Assembly (NCBI RefSeq): GCF_910592395.1
Contig: NC_088316.1
Span: forward strand, 12,154,001 to 12,218,000
DNA from: Lineus longissimus
Lineage: Eukaryota > Nemertea > Pilidiophora > Heteronemertea > Lineidae
Reading direction: 5' to 3'
Length of the DNA: 64,000 bases
Shown piece after piece: positions 12,082 to 22,551 of the stretch. The position numbers were made by a program, and so were the translations under genes. Under the pieces are notes generated by a model that saw nothing but the letters and a program-made list of their open reading frames with translations, had not been told where the DNA came from and searched no databases. Each line of letters starts with the position of its first letter. Position 1 is the first letter of the stretch.

Positions 12082-12595
12082 TTAGAGGTCAAGCAGGCCA
12101 ATGATCAGGCCCATGACCTGTGTGTAAATTCTAGGCCTGATCACTAACCGCTTGGAAAGGATTTTAAAGTAGAATTGGCGAAGCATATTTAGTGCCAATG
12201 TCACACTGTTATATATTAACGTCCGTCCCACGTTTGGGATGCCATGTTCAGCACACAGCATTGCACACTCCACACCACTGCCACCAACATCTCCTCGTCT
12301 ACCATGCATCATCCTGAGGAAATCAGGGGTTAATGTTAGCTTCTCCGGCCCTGCACATCTGAACGATCATAACAAAGTCATTGTTATTCATTTTAAATGC
12401 TGACAGCAGATTTGCAGTGACGAACGACGTGGATTTCACCATCTTCTGAGCAGTGGGTGAATGTTGATGTTCACAGAAATAACGCGTTCGTTCAATTCGA
12501 TTTCCATTATCATACTCTCTTTTTTCAATAACCAGCAGTATACCACATTTACGGCATTTCTTTGCCTCGACAAACGGCGCACAAAAGCAGCACAC
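12082..12595 (-). pseudogene. Unrecognised Cys-rich ORF pair, probably a broken gene
   Basis: Two minus-strand open frames abut: 12595-12323 (90 aa), with CCFC, CRKC and a later Cys-His pair, and 12312-12082 (76 aa). The second frame begins within a few bases of the first frame's stop, offset by one. This suggests one gene split by a frameshift, or two exons (a CCTCAG acceptor-like sequence precedes the second). The Cys spacing hints at a zinc-binding fold. I do not recognise the family and assign no function. Confidence 0.3.
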
Positions 12596-13399
12596 TAGTC
12601 TGCCTGATTTCGCGTTTTGAACTCAAAGGTCAATGGTCAATTTAAAACAAACTGGTCAAGCACTCACCGTGTGGCAGATGTGCTTTTCATTGCAAATAAT
12701 TAAAATGACCATTTGAAGCTTCTGTCTGCGCATAAAAACTCAGACATATGTTAATTTCATGAATTAAGTAGGATGAGATTCCATACTTTCTTTCTTTGAA
12801 GATCAGTTACGATATTGTCATTAGGTTCAACGGTACGCGGAGGGGTACAGGAGCTTGGGCAAAATATCGCACGAAAATACATGTATCACATTGCTTCCAA
12901 ATCGCCACGACTAGGCCATTTCATTATTATAAGACCTTTCGGCCCTCTAGATCTGGTTACGCGAAAGTTTGTGCTGAAACTGTTTTATTCTAAACGACAT
13001 GTCTTATTGTAATTTCTTCCCCTCTAGCCACGGTTATTTTCTATCAACTGCGCGATTGCAATGTATAATGTACAGTGACTTATACCACATGGAAACTAAT
13101 ACTTGCAGAGAGTATGTACTTGATTATTATGTCTGCATCGGCGATGATATTGTATTCATCCAGCTCAATGTAGTTCTGTCTGTGGGTCATGATAAACCTT
13201 AAAACACACTACACCAACACGTTCCATACGACGTTTCGGTTTCTTCAGTTCCTTTGCAAGTGTTATCTACGGTGACTGTAGGCCAAGGTCATCCCATTCG
13301 AAGCATCTTGACTTTACTAGGTTATCAAGAACTACAAGTTCACGACATATTAGGAAAGTCGCGGCGAATCTTGCGGCATCCAAAAAGCCATCTAGCGAG
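12596..13399. other. No gene recognised
   Basis: Only short, overlapping, motif-free open frames; probably intergenic sequence between the two receptor genes. Confidence 0.5.
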
Positions 13400-14434
13400 T
13401 TAACGGTTAAGTTTCCTATTACAAGATAGGATAATACCTAGCATCTCCTTTCTCAGCCGTTTGCATGATAAAACATACAGATAAGAATTGAGACAATAGT
13501 TCATACTTTCACACAGAACATCAATATTCAGTGTAAGCCTCTGCCATTGGGCCACGTCGCTCGTGACAATTCCTTTCCAGTTTGCCCAAAAGAAATCATT
13601 GATAGTGTCGGGGAGCTGGAAAATTATAAAGGCAGTGGTGACGGAAACTGCTGCTAAAGTGATGGAGGATTCTTTAGAAGTTTCAGCACCAGAAGATTTT
13701 TTCAGCGCTTCGTTCTGTTTGCTTCGATGCACGGCGATGATGATACCTATATTGAAGACGCAAAGCGTCAAGATGGGGCATATCGACATTAGGATCCCTT
13801 CCGTGATGGCGTGAATTTCATCCGCTGGTTCTTTAAAGTAATACGGACACAACCAGAATTTATATTTCTCTTGTCGCGTGCGGAGAAGCTGAACTAATCC
13901 GTAACAAAAACCAAAAATGAATACACAAATCGTTGTTCTTCTTGCCCTGCGCATTGTGCAAAAGATGGCCGCCTTTAGCGGCCATGTTAGCGCCAGAAAA
14001 CGGTCGAATGCCAAGGCCACGAGAATCCATGGTGACATAGCATAACTCATCAAACCAGTCGCGAAATAGTAGAGACAAAATGGCCGCTTTACGGCATCGC
14101 TTACAAAAAGATGCGGCGCCATCAATCGGATATACCTGAGGAATATTCTGCCATAAATGTAGAGGCTGTCGGTGACAGCCATATAGCGCATGTAAAAACA
14201 CGTCGTACTCTTCTCATACTTTTTCAGGCTCATCAGACGGAAGCTGAGGAAGTTGCCGATAAGACCGACTGTGATCAAGATGGGAGGTGTTGGGACGGTC
14301 ATGATGTAGATGGCAGTATCCACAGGGTATTTGAGGTAGCTTACAGGAGTTGAAACATCACCCGATTTTACAGTCATTAACAGGAGCGACATATTCTTGT
14401 CTGCAGACGTGTTACTGCTTTCATGGAGAGTCAT
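13400..14434 (-). CDS. Rhodopsin-family orphan GPCR, single exon
   Basis: A 344-residue seven-helix receptor starting at an ATG (14434). Landmarks are GN (60-61) in TM1, Asp89 in TM2, Cys120 before TM3 with partner Cys196 in loop 2, DRF (144-146) in place of DRY, Pro220 in TM5, FQLP (272-275) in place of CWxP in TM6, and NSYLY (316-320) in place of NPxxY in TM7. The N terminus holds three potential N-glycosylation sites. It is not a close relative of the receptor at 9976: loop lengths and core motifs differ. Altered DRY, CWxP and NPxxY motifs together suggest a lineage-specific peptide or chemosensory receptor; the ligand is unknown. Confidence 0.85.
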   Translation of the reverse strand: MTLHESSNTSADKNMSLLLMTVKSGDVSTPVSYLKYPVDTAIYIMTVPTPPILITVGLIGNFLSFRLMSLKKYEKSTTCFYMRYMAVTDSLYIYGRIFLRYIRLMAPHLFVSDAVKRPFCLYYFATGLMSYAMSPWILVALAFDRFLALTWPLKAAIFCTMRRARRTTICVFIFGFCYGLVQLLRTRQEKYKFWLCPYYFKEPADEIHAITEGILMSICPILTLCVFNIGIIIAVHRSKQNEALKKSSGAETSKESSITLAAVSVTTAFIIFQLPDTINDFFWANWKGIVTSDVAQWQRLTLNIDVLCESMNYCLNSYLYVLSCKRLRKEMLGIILSCNRKLNR

Positions 14435-14517
14435 TGTGCCAAAATGTTCATACGTTATTCGCCACGTTCGCCGTCTGTAATGTTGTTTTCGTCGTTGCTG
14501 TGTTGTCGCTGTGTAAG

Positions 14518-14663
14518 GGTAGGTTCACACTGAATGCGAATGCGACAATGCATGTAGCAGTGCTTTAGTTGTTATTTCACGCCGCAGTGCACCGAAACAA
14601 TGCAAAATCTCTCATGCGTAGTGAAATTCATGCGAAATCGCATGCAGTGTAAACTAACCTCAA
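14518..14663. mobile_element. Short MITE with GTTCACACTG-type ends
   Basis: Left end AGGTTCACACTGAATGCG and right end (reverse complement) AGGTTAGTTTACACTGCATGCG form imperfect terminal inverted repeats about 146 bp apart. The same GTTCACACT end style recurs at 28083-28660 and 60549-61408. Confidence 0.6.
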
Positions 14664-16299
14664 CATGAAAGATCTTTTGGCTTTATCGACAATATTTATG
14701 ATTTTGTTACTCGTTAATCCACCCGAATACTTCTATGGTTTTGGGAAAAAGCGCAAAATTACATAGATTTCATCGATTACGACAGTAAGATTTTGCGAGA
14801 TTTCGCACATTTTTTACACGTGTAAAATGCTTTACATTCAACCACGTGACATCACAGCTAGATTAAGCTATTCCCCCGATCTAGCTGCGACGTGGTGTCT
14901 GCATGGCATGTTACAGTCGAATCGGGGAGTTTGGTGAAGGGATTGTCGGCCGTCGAACTGGTGATAAGTCGCCGTTCTGGGATCCTTGCCTGACCAATAA
15001 GCTTACAAAACGCGTGTCAAAAAATTCATCTCCTCTTAAACCCACACCGAATGTCATCATTTTAGGTCATCACCGCGTGCGCACATCTGTACATGCACGC
15101 ACACCATACAGTACAAAAAGGGATTCCACGACAGCGGAAAATCGCCTTGGCTTGCCGTTGCCGCGGCGAAATTTTTTTATGCAAAAATAGCAAACTAGGG
15201 CGGCAAACCGCCGCGGTTAGAAAGTGCTCTTTACGAGTGGAATCCGTATTTGTAAGTAGTATCTACTAATCGCACTTAAATGCACTCCCATATTATATGG
15301 AGATATGCCGAGTGCAAAAATATTGTGCCACCGGGCCTACACTGCACAAAGAAAAATACTTTATGAGATTTCGGAAAGCCTTTTAGGGGTTTTCAGCCAA
15401 CAAATAAATAAGCACTGTAGCTGTAGAGGTTTTTCAGGGTTATGAAAAATCACTTAAGGTAAGCTCAAAAACCTTAAGGAATTTTTCATTTCTCAAAAAA
15501 AACTCTAGGCCTCTAGGCGCAAATTTGCGTTGGTTGGAAAACCCTCATGGATTTCTCAACCACCCCAAAACCCATGAGAGTGCGTAGTTTGAATTCTTCA
15601 GTTGAATTTGCTTCATTTTGCTTCATCATTTTCATGCAAATTAAACAATACCTGAGGCATGGTGATTCGTCACGCTCTTGAAAAGGTCTCCAGCATTGGA
15701 TTCTGTTGGAATGGCTGCGTAGAAATCCAATAAGAAAAACAAATGAACTTGGCTGTCGAAGGTGAAAACATAATCTGGTCGTAGACGCGATGATGACCAT
15801 GAATCCGTATGATGAAATTCCCTCGATGCAATTTATACCGTGGCGCGCGACATTACCATGAGTGATGCACAGCCTCTGTGAGTGGAGTGAGCAGCACCGT
15901 GGTATTCTTACGCTACGCTCGGCTACCACACATGCTGACAGCCTGTCATACAATGGAATGGGCGGTTTTAATACGAAACACAATATGAGCGCTAGGTTTT
16001 CACCGGTAACGAGACTCCTGATTTCGTGTTCGCACGAACGGCATCAGTTTCAGCACATAAAATATTTTTTCATGTGTCTCGGTATTAACACTTTCAGGGC
16101 CAGTTGGTGTTTTGGATGAGTACTTTGCTCATCTAAATTACTCCACCATTCGCAAGAAATGCTGTATTAATCGAATTATCCAGGAATGCGTTCATAACCT
16201 GATAACACGGCCAACTATGGCCACTTCTTGTGCATACTGTAGTCACAGCCTTCGGAAGTTCCACGTTTTTTTCTGAAATGAAGAAAGAAATAACCGAGT
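14664..16299. other. No gene recognised
   Basis: The longest open frame (15983-15513, minus, 156 aa) has no recognisable motif, no paralogue in the window, and a composition like translated noncoding DNA. I treat it as spurious. Confidence 0.45.
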
Positions 16300-16880
16300 T
16301 AAGGAAACTTTTTCAGAAACCAGACAATGTGGGAAAGGGTTTTGTCACCCCTCCCACAACCCCCACCTAAGGCTCGTTCTCCTGATGAAGTCCAATGTTT
16401 CGCGTGCAAAGAATTTGGTCACTACTAAAGAACTTGTCCCACTAGATCCGACAGTGAATCTGGAAAAAGTGATAGAAGTCAGTCCAGCCCCTGTTGCCAA
16501 GACACTTGAGGTGGGAAACCCTTAAAACTCAGAGAGCAGAAGGAATGCCGTCATCTAATCAACTATCACAGCCAATTCCTGTGCCTAAGATAAAATTAGT
16601 TAAATGGACACTTGTGCATAAAAAATCGGGCATATCTGTTTAGATAATGATGACTTCCGCTGGCCGCATTTACTCTCTCCACCGAGATTTCCGAAGTGCC
16701 AATTCGAAATGATAAATCCAAACGCTACGGGAATGACATGCTGGTGGCCCAGATCGCTGGTATCAGTGATTGCGCAATAGCCTACCTTGGGCCACTGCAG
16801 AACCCATTATATAGGTTCGATTCGCTACGCTCTACAGCGATTGGGAAGAACTGAAAGTATTGGGGACAAAGTATTTGTCG
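16300..16880 (+). pseudogene. Fossil retrotransposon gag zinc knuckle and decayed flank
   Basis: At 16396-16437 the + strand reads CFACKEFGHY, stop, RTCP: a CCHC zinc knuckle (C-x2-C-x4-H-x4-C, the stop counted as one position) as in retroelement nucleocapsids. The flanking 500 bp reads as retroelement-like fragments with stops in all frames. The element family cannot be determined. Confidence 0.5.
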
Positions 16881-16908
16881 AGAGTCACTGAGTCACGGCC
16901 TTAGGAAA

Positions 16909-16987
16909 TATGGCTACCCTAAGTGAGATCTCTAATCATCCATTACTTCACGGCATAGAGTATTGGGGGGAAAACGAGCTGAATGCC
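16909..16987 (+). repeat. 79-bp direct repeat, copy 1
   Basis: Nearly identical to 17190-17268 (one difference near the end). The copies are offset by 281 bp, with unrelated sequence between them. Confidence 0.9.
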
Positions 16988-17189
16988 GAAGAAACAAATG
17001 AATGGAGACAAAACTCTTATCAGTTGGGGTGGGAGGGGGGGGGTCGAGACAACCACCCGAACGTAGACAGAACGAAAACTGGGGTGATCCATTTGAAAGG
17101 GGTCTGCACCAGAAACTTGCAACTCCGTCTACCGTCTAAGATCGAAATGGCCGAGAGAAATGTATTCTCGCGAGATCTCGCTTAGGGTG

Positions 17190-17268
17190 TATGGCTACCC
17201 TAAGTGAGATCTCTAATCATCCATTACTTCACGGCATAGAGTATTGGGGGGAAAACGAGCAGAATGCC
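17190..17268 (+). repeat. 79-bp direct repeat, copy 2
   Basis: Second copy of the repeat at 16909. The pair could be a target-site or short-LTR-like footprint around a 202-bp spacer, or a simple segmental duplication. Confidence 0.9.
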
Positions 17269-17589
17269 CAACCCATACATGTATAGGGCGTCAAATCGAC
17301 GCCTAACCGACAGTTTTGCGGTATTTTAGAAATCCGAACATTCCCAAACCTCACCCATAACTAAAATACCGCGAAACCTGAAAAACGAACCTGGTTTAGA
17401 ATTAGGGCCCAGTCCCAAAGAAAAACGTCCTTGACTGAACACTTAGGGGGAATTCCCTGATAAGATTTACAGTTTTCTGAGCCCAAATTCTAAATCTTTG
17501 CCTTATGGAACAAACAAACAAATTCATTTCTTTATACTTTATTATCTATCTATCATATTAGAATACAATTCCGTTGTTCAGCCTATTTG

Positions 17590-18080
17590 TATGGGCCGTG
17601 AAAACCGCACTACATGTTTTTGTAAGCGGTCGTCGCTCGCGCAAACTTGTCTTGCATGTTTTTGTGAAAGAGGACGTCGGCGAACGCGGTCGTATATCAA
17701 AACAGACGTTGGGTGGCGCTCGCGCAAACTTTTCTCACATGTTTTTGTGAAAGAGGACGTCGGCGAACGCGGTCGTATATCAAAACAGACGTTGGGTGGC
17801 GCTCGCGCAAACTTTCCTCACATGTTTTTGTGAAAGAGGACGTCGGCGAACGCGGTCGTATAACACCCAACGTCTGTTTTTTTATACGACCGCGTTCGCC
17901 GACGTCCTCTTTCACAAAAACATGTGAGGGAAGTTTGCGCGAGCGCCACCCAACGTCTGTTTTGATATACGACCGCGTTCTCCGACGTTCTCTTTCACAA
18001 AAACATGCAAGACAAGTTTGCGCGAGCGACGACCGCTTACAAAAACATGTACAGATTTTTTGCGGTTTTCACGGCCCATA
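17590..18080. mobile_element. Snap-back (foldback) element with 6-bp target duplication
   Basis: A 491-bp palindromic element. Both ends are TATGGGCCGTGAAAACCGC in inverted orientation and are flanked by TATTTG (17584-17589 and 18081-18086), a perfect 6-bp direct repeat. Each arm holds about 97-bp subrepeats (CATGTTTTTGTGAAAGAGG, then GCGGTCGTATA, then GGTGGCGCTCGCGCAAAC). There are three in the left arm and about two inverted in the right, and they meet near 17880. No transposase is present, so it is non-autonomous. The many apparent open frames here are by-products of the repeat. Confidence 0.85.
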
Positions 18081-18135
18081 TATTTGTTCATTCACTCTAT
18101 CAAACATGCTTGTAGGCCTATAAATACGTGTCACG

Positions 18136-18808
18136 TTAAACAAACGCTTTCCCCAAACCAGACTCATCATGCTTTAAAAATGTCTTCTCTATCTCGTAAA
18201 TGCCCAAAGCCACCAAATATTCTCTCAAGCGGGCGTACATAGTTTCGTATGATACATTCTGATCTAGAACCTTCCCGGACCCATCCACAATTCTAAAAAG
18301 ATAACCATTACGCAGATCTACATCCCTCGCCCTGCACCATGCAAAGTAGCGCTCTATGCCTGCGATTGGACACACAGATAGGTCGTTACATCTCTTTATA
18401 ACAAATCTATTAGCTTTCCCTTTCCCTCCGCGAATTGTTTTAGTGACAGTATGGCAAAAAATAAAGCCGGAATTGTCTTCCAGCTTCTTGATTTCTTGGG
18501 TTGGCATTGTAGACAAGTCTGTGGCCCTGTCGCCTGCAAAAAACTGCAACTTGAAAAAGTTTCAAAACAAAAAAAATTTTCAAAACATCGTTTGGGCCAC
18601 ATGATACAATAGACGGACCAGATGGCATTTCTTTCAAGAAATCGTCCAAACTACCTCTAAGGCTACACCGTCTCCTGTGCTGAGTGCCTCTATTCCATGT
18701 GTTCTCAAGATAAGCTAACCGATTGTCAATTGCTAAGAAGTCTATCCGGAGACCCTGCGAGCGCCCTACTGGAGCGCGTCTAACTGGAACAGAGATACAA
18801 ACATTCAT
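18136..18808 (-). pseudogene. Tyrosine recombinase of DIRS-like element, frameshifted and C-truncated
   Basis: The N-terminal half (18808 to about 18550) includes SLDDFLKEMPSG and SCGPNDVLK. The catalytic half continues in another frame from 18549 with FFAGDRATDLS (the first catalytic Arg lies in GDRA, as in DIRS recombinases) and a GYLFR segment. The expected C-terminal H-x-x-R and nucleophilic Tyr motifs are not visible before the stop at 18136. The recombinase is therefore frameshifted once and truncated, and should be inactive. It lies directly downstream of RNase H. Confidence 0.65.
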
Positions 18809-21071
18809 TACTCAAAACGCAACCTATGTACTACAAGAGGCCAAGGTAAACCGTCGGTATCTGATATAAAACCCTTTTTGCTTGGCACATATATCACCCC
18901 TTTCTCACCCTTTCCACCTAGAAGGAATGATTGTGTTGAATACATTTTAACCAACGGGTCCCATACTGGTTGTAAGGAGCGCTCTGGAACAACCAACGTA
19001 CAGCACTTCACCCTTTCTTCCAGGAGAAAATTCAGCAACACCGAGATCATGGGAAAAGGTGGAAATACATAGGGGTTCTTTTCAAGCCCAATCTTCTGAG
19101 CAAACACGTTAACACCGGAAGAACCGGGATTGGGTGTTGGAGTGAAATGGCGCAAAGGGTTAGCGTCCTTGTCTTTCATCGTGTTACTCTCCAGAGATAT
19201 GAGGTCCACTGAATGTGGTCCGAAAGCAGCTTCCACCTTTTCCCATGACTGTTGTGACAACATTACATCGGACATATTCAGAGAGCGCGAAGGAGCATCG
19301 GCCGGATTCTTGCTAGAAGGAATGTAAGACACGTTTAAGTCAATATTAGATGACAAGACGAAGTTAAAAATGCATTTAAGGATATCGTTCAAATTTCTGT
19401 CTTTACTGCCCTGGCTGTGCCATGTGTCAACAAGCACCTTGCTGTCAGTCAAAACATCTACCCTGTGGTCAGATACATGTGACTGTAGGGACAACAAAGC
19501 TTGGTATAATGCGTCTGCTTCTTTTAAGTGAATCGGCCGATCATCCCCCGCGCTCCAAAATCAGAAAACTGGATATCTTTGGAGTCACCTGACAGAATAG
19601 ACACTCCGTACTTGTAAGGAGAGGCATCAGTAGCAAGAAGTAATTGCACATGACGCTCCACTCTCCATTGCATGCAACCGGTCCAGTTATCTACAAATCT
19701 CCAATGTTCTATTTCTGCAACTAACTTCGGGTACAAACGAACGTCATTGTCAGTTCGCAGACAAAAAGAAATTGCCTTATTCACCTCTCTTGTATAGAGC
19801 CTTGCTCCCGGCACAACCAACATCACAGAAATGCATTTACCCAAAAACTTTTGGAGAGTCCTAACATCTACATCCTGACAAGAAAGAATATATTCTCGCA
19901 ATTTAATAAATTTTTCCTTTTTGTCTTCCGGCAAGATGTACGCCTGTTTTTCGGAGTCGACAATGAACCCTAAATGTCTCAAAGACACCAATCCTTCAAG
20001 GAAACTCTTGCATAGAGCAATGAAATATCCTTGTCTGGTAAGCAATTGAACCAAGGCATACCTTACTACATCAATGTGCAACACTACTTCCCCAGTACCC
20101 TTATTTATGCTCTCAATGCCCAGCTTATCATCAATGTACAGTGTATTAATGATACCAAATTTTCTCAAGTACTGAGAAGGGACGGAGCCAACTGATTGGT
20201 ACACAAAAGCTGACGCCTTCCAACCAAAGGGGAGGGTGTTGTAAGTGAATACGTACCCCCCAAACTGTACCCCGAAATACGTCCTAGAATTAGGGGACAG
20301 TTTGATGTGGCTATACCCCGACTTTTCGTCGCATGAAACCATTTTGGCTCCTTTGCCCACCAACCTGTGTACCTCGCGAAGAGTATCTAATTTGAATGGC
20401 AGGTCTTTAATCCAAAGGTTTAAAAAACGTTCATCGTGACATAAGCGGGGCTTAGAGGGCTCCACGGTAAGAGGTAACACAAGATGTGGAAGCTCGCACT
20501 CCCCCAGTTTTCCTAACAGTGATAGAGTGCCATCTTCAACTTTCTTTTTAAGTTCCGTGGTAATGAAAGGAATAAAATTTTTACAACTTGGGGAATTTTT
20601 AAGAAACATTCTTGGAGGTAAAGGAGAATCATATCGCTTCCCTTTAAAAACCCCTGTAAAAGGAGTGAAAAATTCTTCAATGCCGACACCCCGATGGAGC
20701 CACCGTCTTACGTTTTCACAAGGAGACCCAGCTTCTGACAAAAAATCCAACATTTTATCCCACTCTGGTAAACTATTGTGGAGTTCTCCCGCAACAAAAC
20801 TGTCTGGGTTGCGGACGTATAAGCTTTCAAAATCACAAACATACGGAGGCCCATTTGCCAGAATATTTTCAAAAGGTACGGTATGGGTTGGAATTCGGAG
20901 GCTCTTTCCACATGGATCCGAAAACTTCAACCAGGTTGTCGATTGTGCAGAGACCAACTTGTCCTTACTAAACTTCAAATCACAGTCCCGCTCCCAACTT
21001 GGGATTTCAGGGTCACAATCAACCTGAAACATACAAACAACATACCAGTGGAAAGAGCCTCCAATCCCCAA
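18808..21071 (-). pseudogene. Reverse transcriptase-RNase H of DIRS-like element
   Basis: The RT portion (21071-19524, 515 aa) shows a palm with VSCDEKSGY (motif A Asp), NTLPFGWKASAF (motif B) and LYIDDKLG (motif C, catalytic Asp pair). RNase H begins with LLATDASPY near the end of this frame. A single-base-type frameshift at about 19,530 then moves it to 19497-18808, where VLTDSK and YIPSSKNPADAPSR follow, a signature of the DIRS RNase H/connection region. The ATG at 21071 may not be the true start. Confidence 0.75.
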
Positions 21072-21132
21072 CCCACGTGAGAAAAAGGAATCCCACTAGG
21101 GAATTAGTCTCCCCGGGTTGAGAACCGAAAGC

Positions 21133-22068
21133 CTAGATGTTAGCTTTTTCTTTTGCTGCTTTCATTTTTTCACAGTTCTTAATAAAATGCTGACTGGAGC
21201 CGCAAAAGTAACAGGGCATACTACTATTGTTGCTATTCATGTTGAACCTCGCCCCTCTTCCCCCTCTTCTTCCCCTCCAAGATCTAGAGCCCTGAAACCC
21301 GAACTGGTAAGGAGAGCCCCATGGAAAAGGGGAAGGAATACCTTCAAAATGGGGAGGGTAGAGATTAGCCAAAGGGGAAGCCGCGCGCTGGTTAAAATTT
21401 GCTTGGCCATTGTCGCTGGATCTTTCCCCCTTTGAAGCCACTTTTCCATTTTTTACACATTTTGACAATGCTTTAGCTACAATATCACACGCACCCCCTC
21501 CCAAAACTGATAGGGCGAATGAAGAAATGTCAACTGAACCCTGATTGTATTTAGCTTGACGCGCTAATTCTTGGAAAACACTTGCGTTGTCATCGTTGCA
21601 TGTGGAAGCTATGGAACTCAGTTCATTCAAATAAACCAGCAACAAAGATTCGTTTGGATTCTTCTGTGTCGCCACCGACCTCACCTTTTCTTTTGCTATG
21701 CGTAGGGCCTCACATGGTTTTGATTGGTTTGCCTCATTCTTTTGTTTTACGCTGGTTTCTTCGAGACGCTGCTTTTTCGCCGGTGGAGGAGTGTCGGAAG
21801 TTCCATTGTCGGAGCCGGAAGGTTCTGCTAGAACTTGGCCTTTCGGCTGTCCAAACTCATTGGCCATTACTATGGCAAAGTGCGTCAACAGCTTTAAAGA
21901 GCTGGGGTCCTTATCCACTCTTGCCATATCTAAAATCTCGGATGCATTTTCCCCGGTGAGGTGGTGAAACTTGCTTTTCAGTTCTTCAGTAGTATATATA
22001 AATGCACTTACAAGGCCAGTAATATATACTAGGCCTAGTAAGTGATATACTAGGCCTTGTAAGTGCAT
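21133..22068 (-). CDS. Gag-like zinc-knuckle protein of DIRS-like element
   Basis: A 311-residue open frame ending in an Arg/Gly-rich stretch (WRGRRGGRGARF) and a CCHC knuckle (CYFCGSSQHFIKNC), consistent with nucleic-acid-binding Gag. The middle is polar with a PPPAKKQR basic patch. The annotated ATG (22068) lies inside a palindrome at 22000-22070, so the natural start may be further inside or the palindrome may be a later insertion at the gene's 5' end. It precedes RT by about 60 bp on the same strand. Confidence 0.6.
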   Translation of the reverse strand: MHLQGLVYHLLGLVYITGLVSAFIYTTEELKSKFHHLTGENASEILDMARVDKDPSSLKLLTHFAIVMANEFGQPKGQVLAEPSGSDNGTSDTPPPAKKQRLEETSVKQKNEANQSKPCEALRIAKEKVRSVATQKNPNESLLLVYLNELSSIASTCNDDNASVFQELARQAKYNQGSVDISSFALSVLGGGACDIVAKALSKCVKNGKVASKGERSSDNGQANFNQRAASPLANLYPPHFEGIPSPFPWGSPYQFGFQGSRSWRGRRGGRGARFNMNSNNSSMPCYFCGSSQHFIKNCEKMKAAKEKANI

Positions 22069-22070
22069 TT
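22000..22070. repeat. 71-bp palindrome at the gag start
   Basis: Arms AAATGCACTTACAAGGCC and its exact inverse (22000-22017, 22053-22070) enclose further ACTAGGCCTAGTA-type symmetry. It is a strong hairpin that overlaps the first codons of the gag-like frame. Confidence 0.85.
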
Positions 22071-22551
22071 CTAGGTCTTAAGCCCTTTTATCCCTAGACA
22101 CTACACTTTTTAGATCTAGATTATTTCTAGATCGCGTACTTTTTTACCCAGTGCGTCCCCCTAAATATCTATATCCCCTAAAGACCTAGACCCTGTACTT
22201 AACTAAGGACCCCCATGTAGGGTTTCAATTCTTTTTATTAATATCACCTAGTTCAAACCCTAATTAGGGACTAATACAAGTTTACCTCCAATTAACCCAC
22301 GATAAAAAGTAGATCTCGTCGTATTAAGAACCTACCAAGCCAATCATGAAGATGTGTCACATTTCTTAAAATTATCTGCGACTACAACTCATAACAAATT
22401 TGGAGGCCTCGTCTGATCTCCTTTTATCTTTATCATTTTATTAATATATAATCTAACACTACAATGTCTACCTTCTATTTCTAATAAGAACAAAAATTCT
22501 TCGGCTACAATTATAATCCCTTAACCATGAAAACCCCCCCCCCTAACTTTT
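22071..22551. other. Noncoding junction between DIRS-like and Polinton-like elements
   Basis: AT-rich sequence with TAGATCTAGA-type short palindromes. No gene. It probably contains the 5' end of the DIRS element and the left edge of the Polinton; neither boundary could be fixed. Confidence 0.4.

Larger units (their letters stand above)
18136..22068 (-). mobile_element. DIRS-type (tyrosine recombinase) retrotransposon, decayed
   Basis: On the minus strand the order is gag-like zinc-knuckle protein (22068-21133), reverse transcriptase (21071-19524), RNase H (to about 18808) and tyrosine recombinase (18808-18136). This order, together with a YR in place of a DDE integrase, defines the DIRS/Ngaro order of retrotransposons. 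Frameshifts separate RT from RNase H (about 19,530) and split the YR (about 18,550). The element's terminal repeats were not recognised. Confidence 0.8.

Noticed and set aside
15513-15983. 156-codon minus-strand frame
   Set aside because: No ordered motif, Cys/Arg-rich translation without domain pattern, and overlapping frames on the other strand; no support as a gene.
17498-18123. Arg-rich open frames on both strands in the snap-back element
   Set aside because: They arise from translation of CpG-rich tandem subrepeats in several frames and on both strands, with no independent coding evidence.
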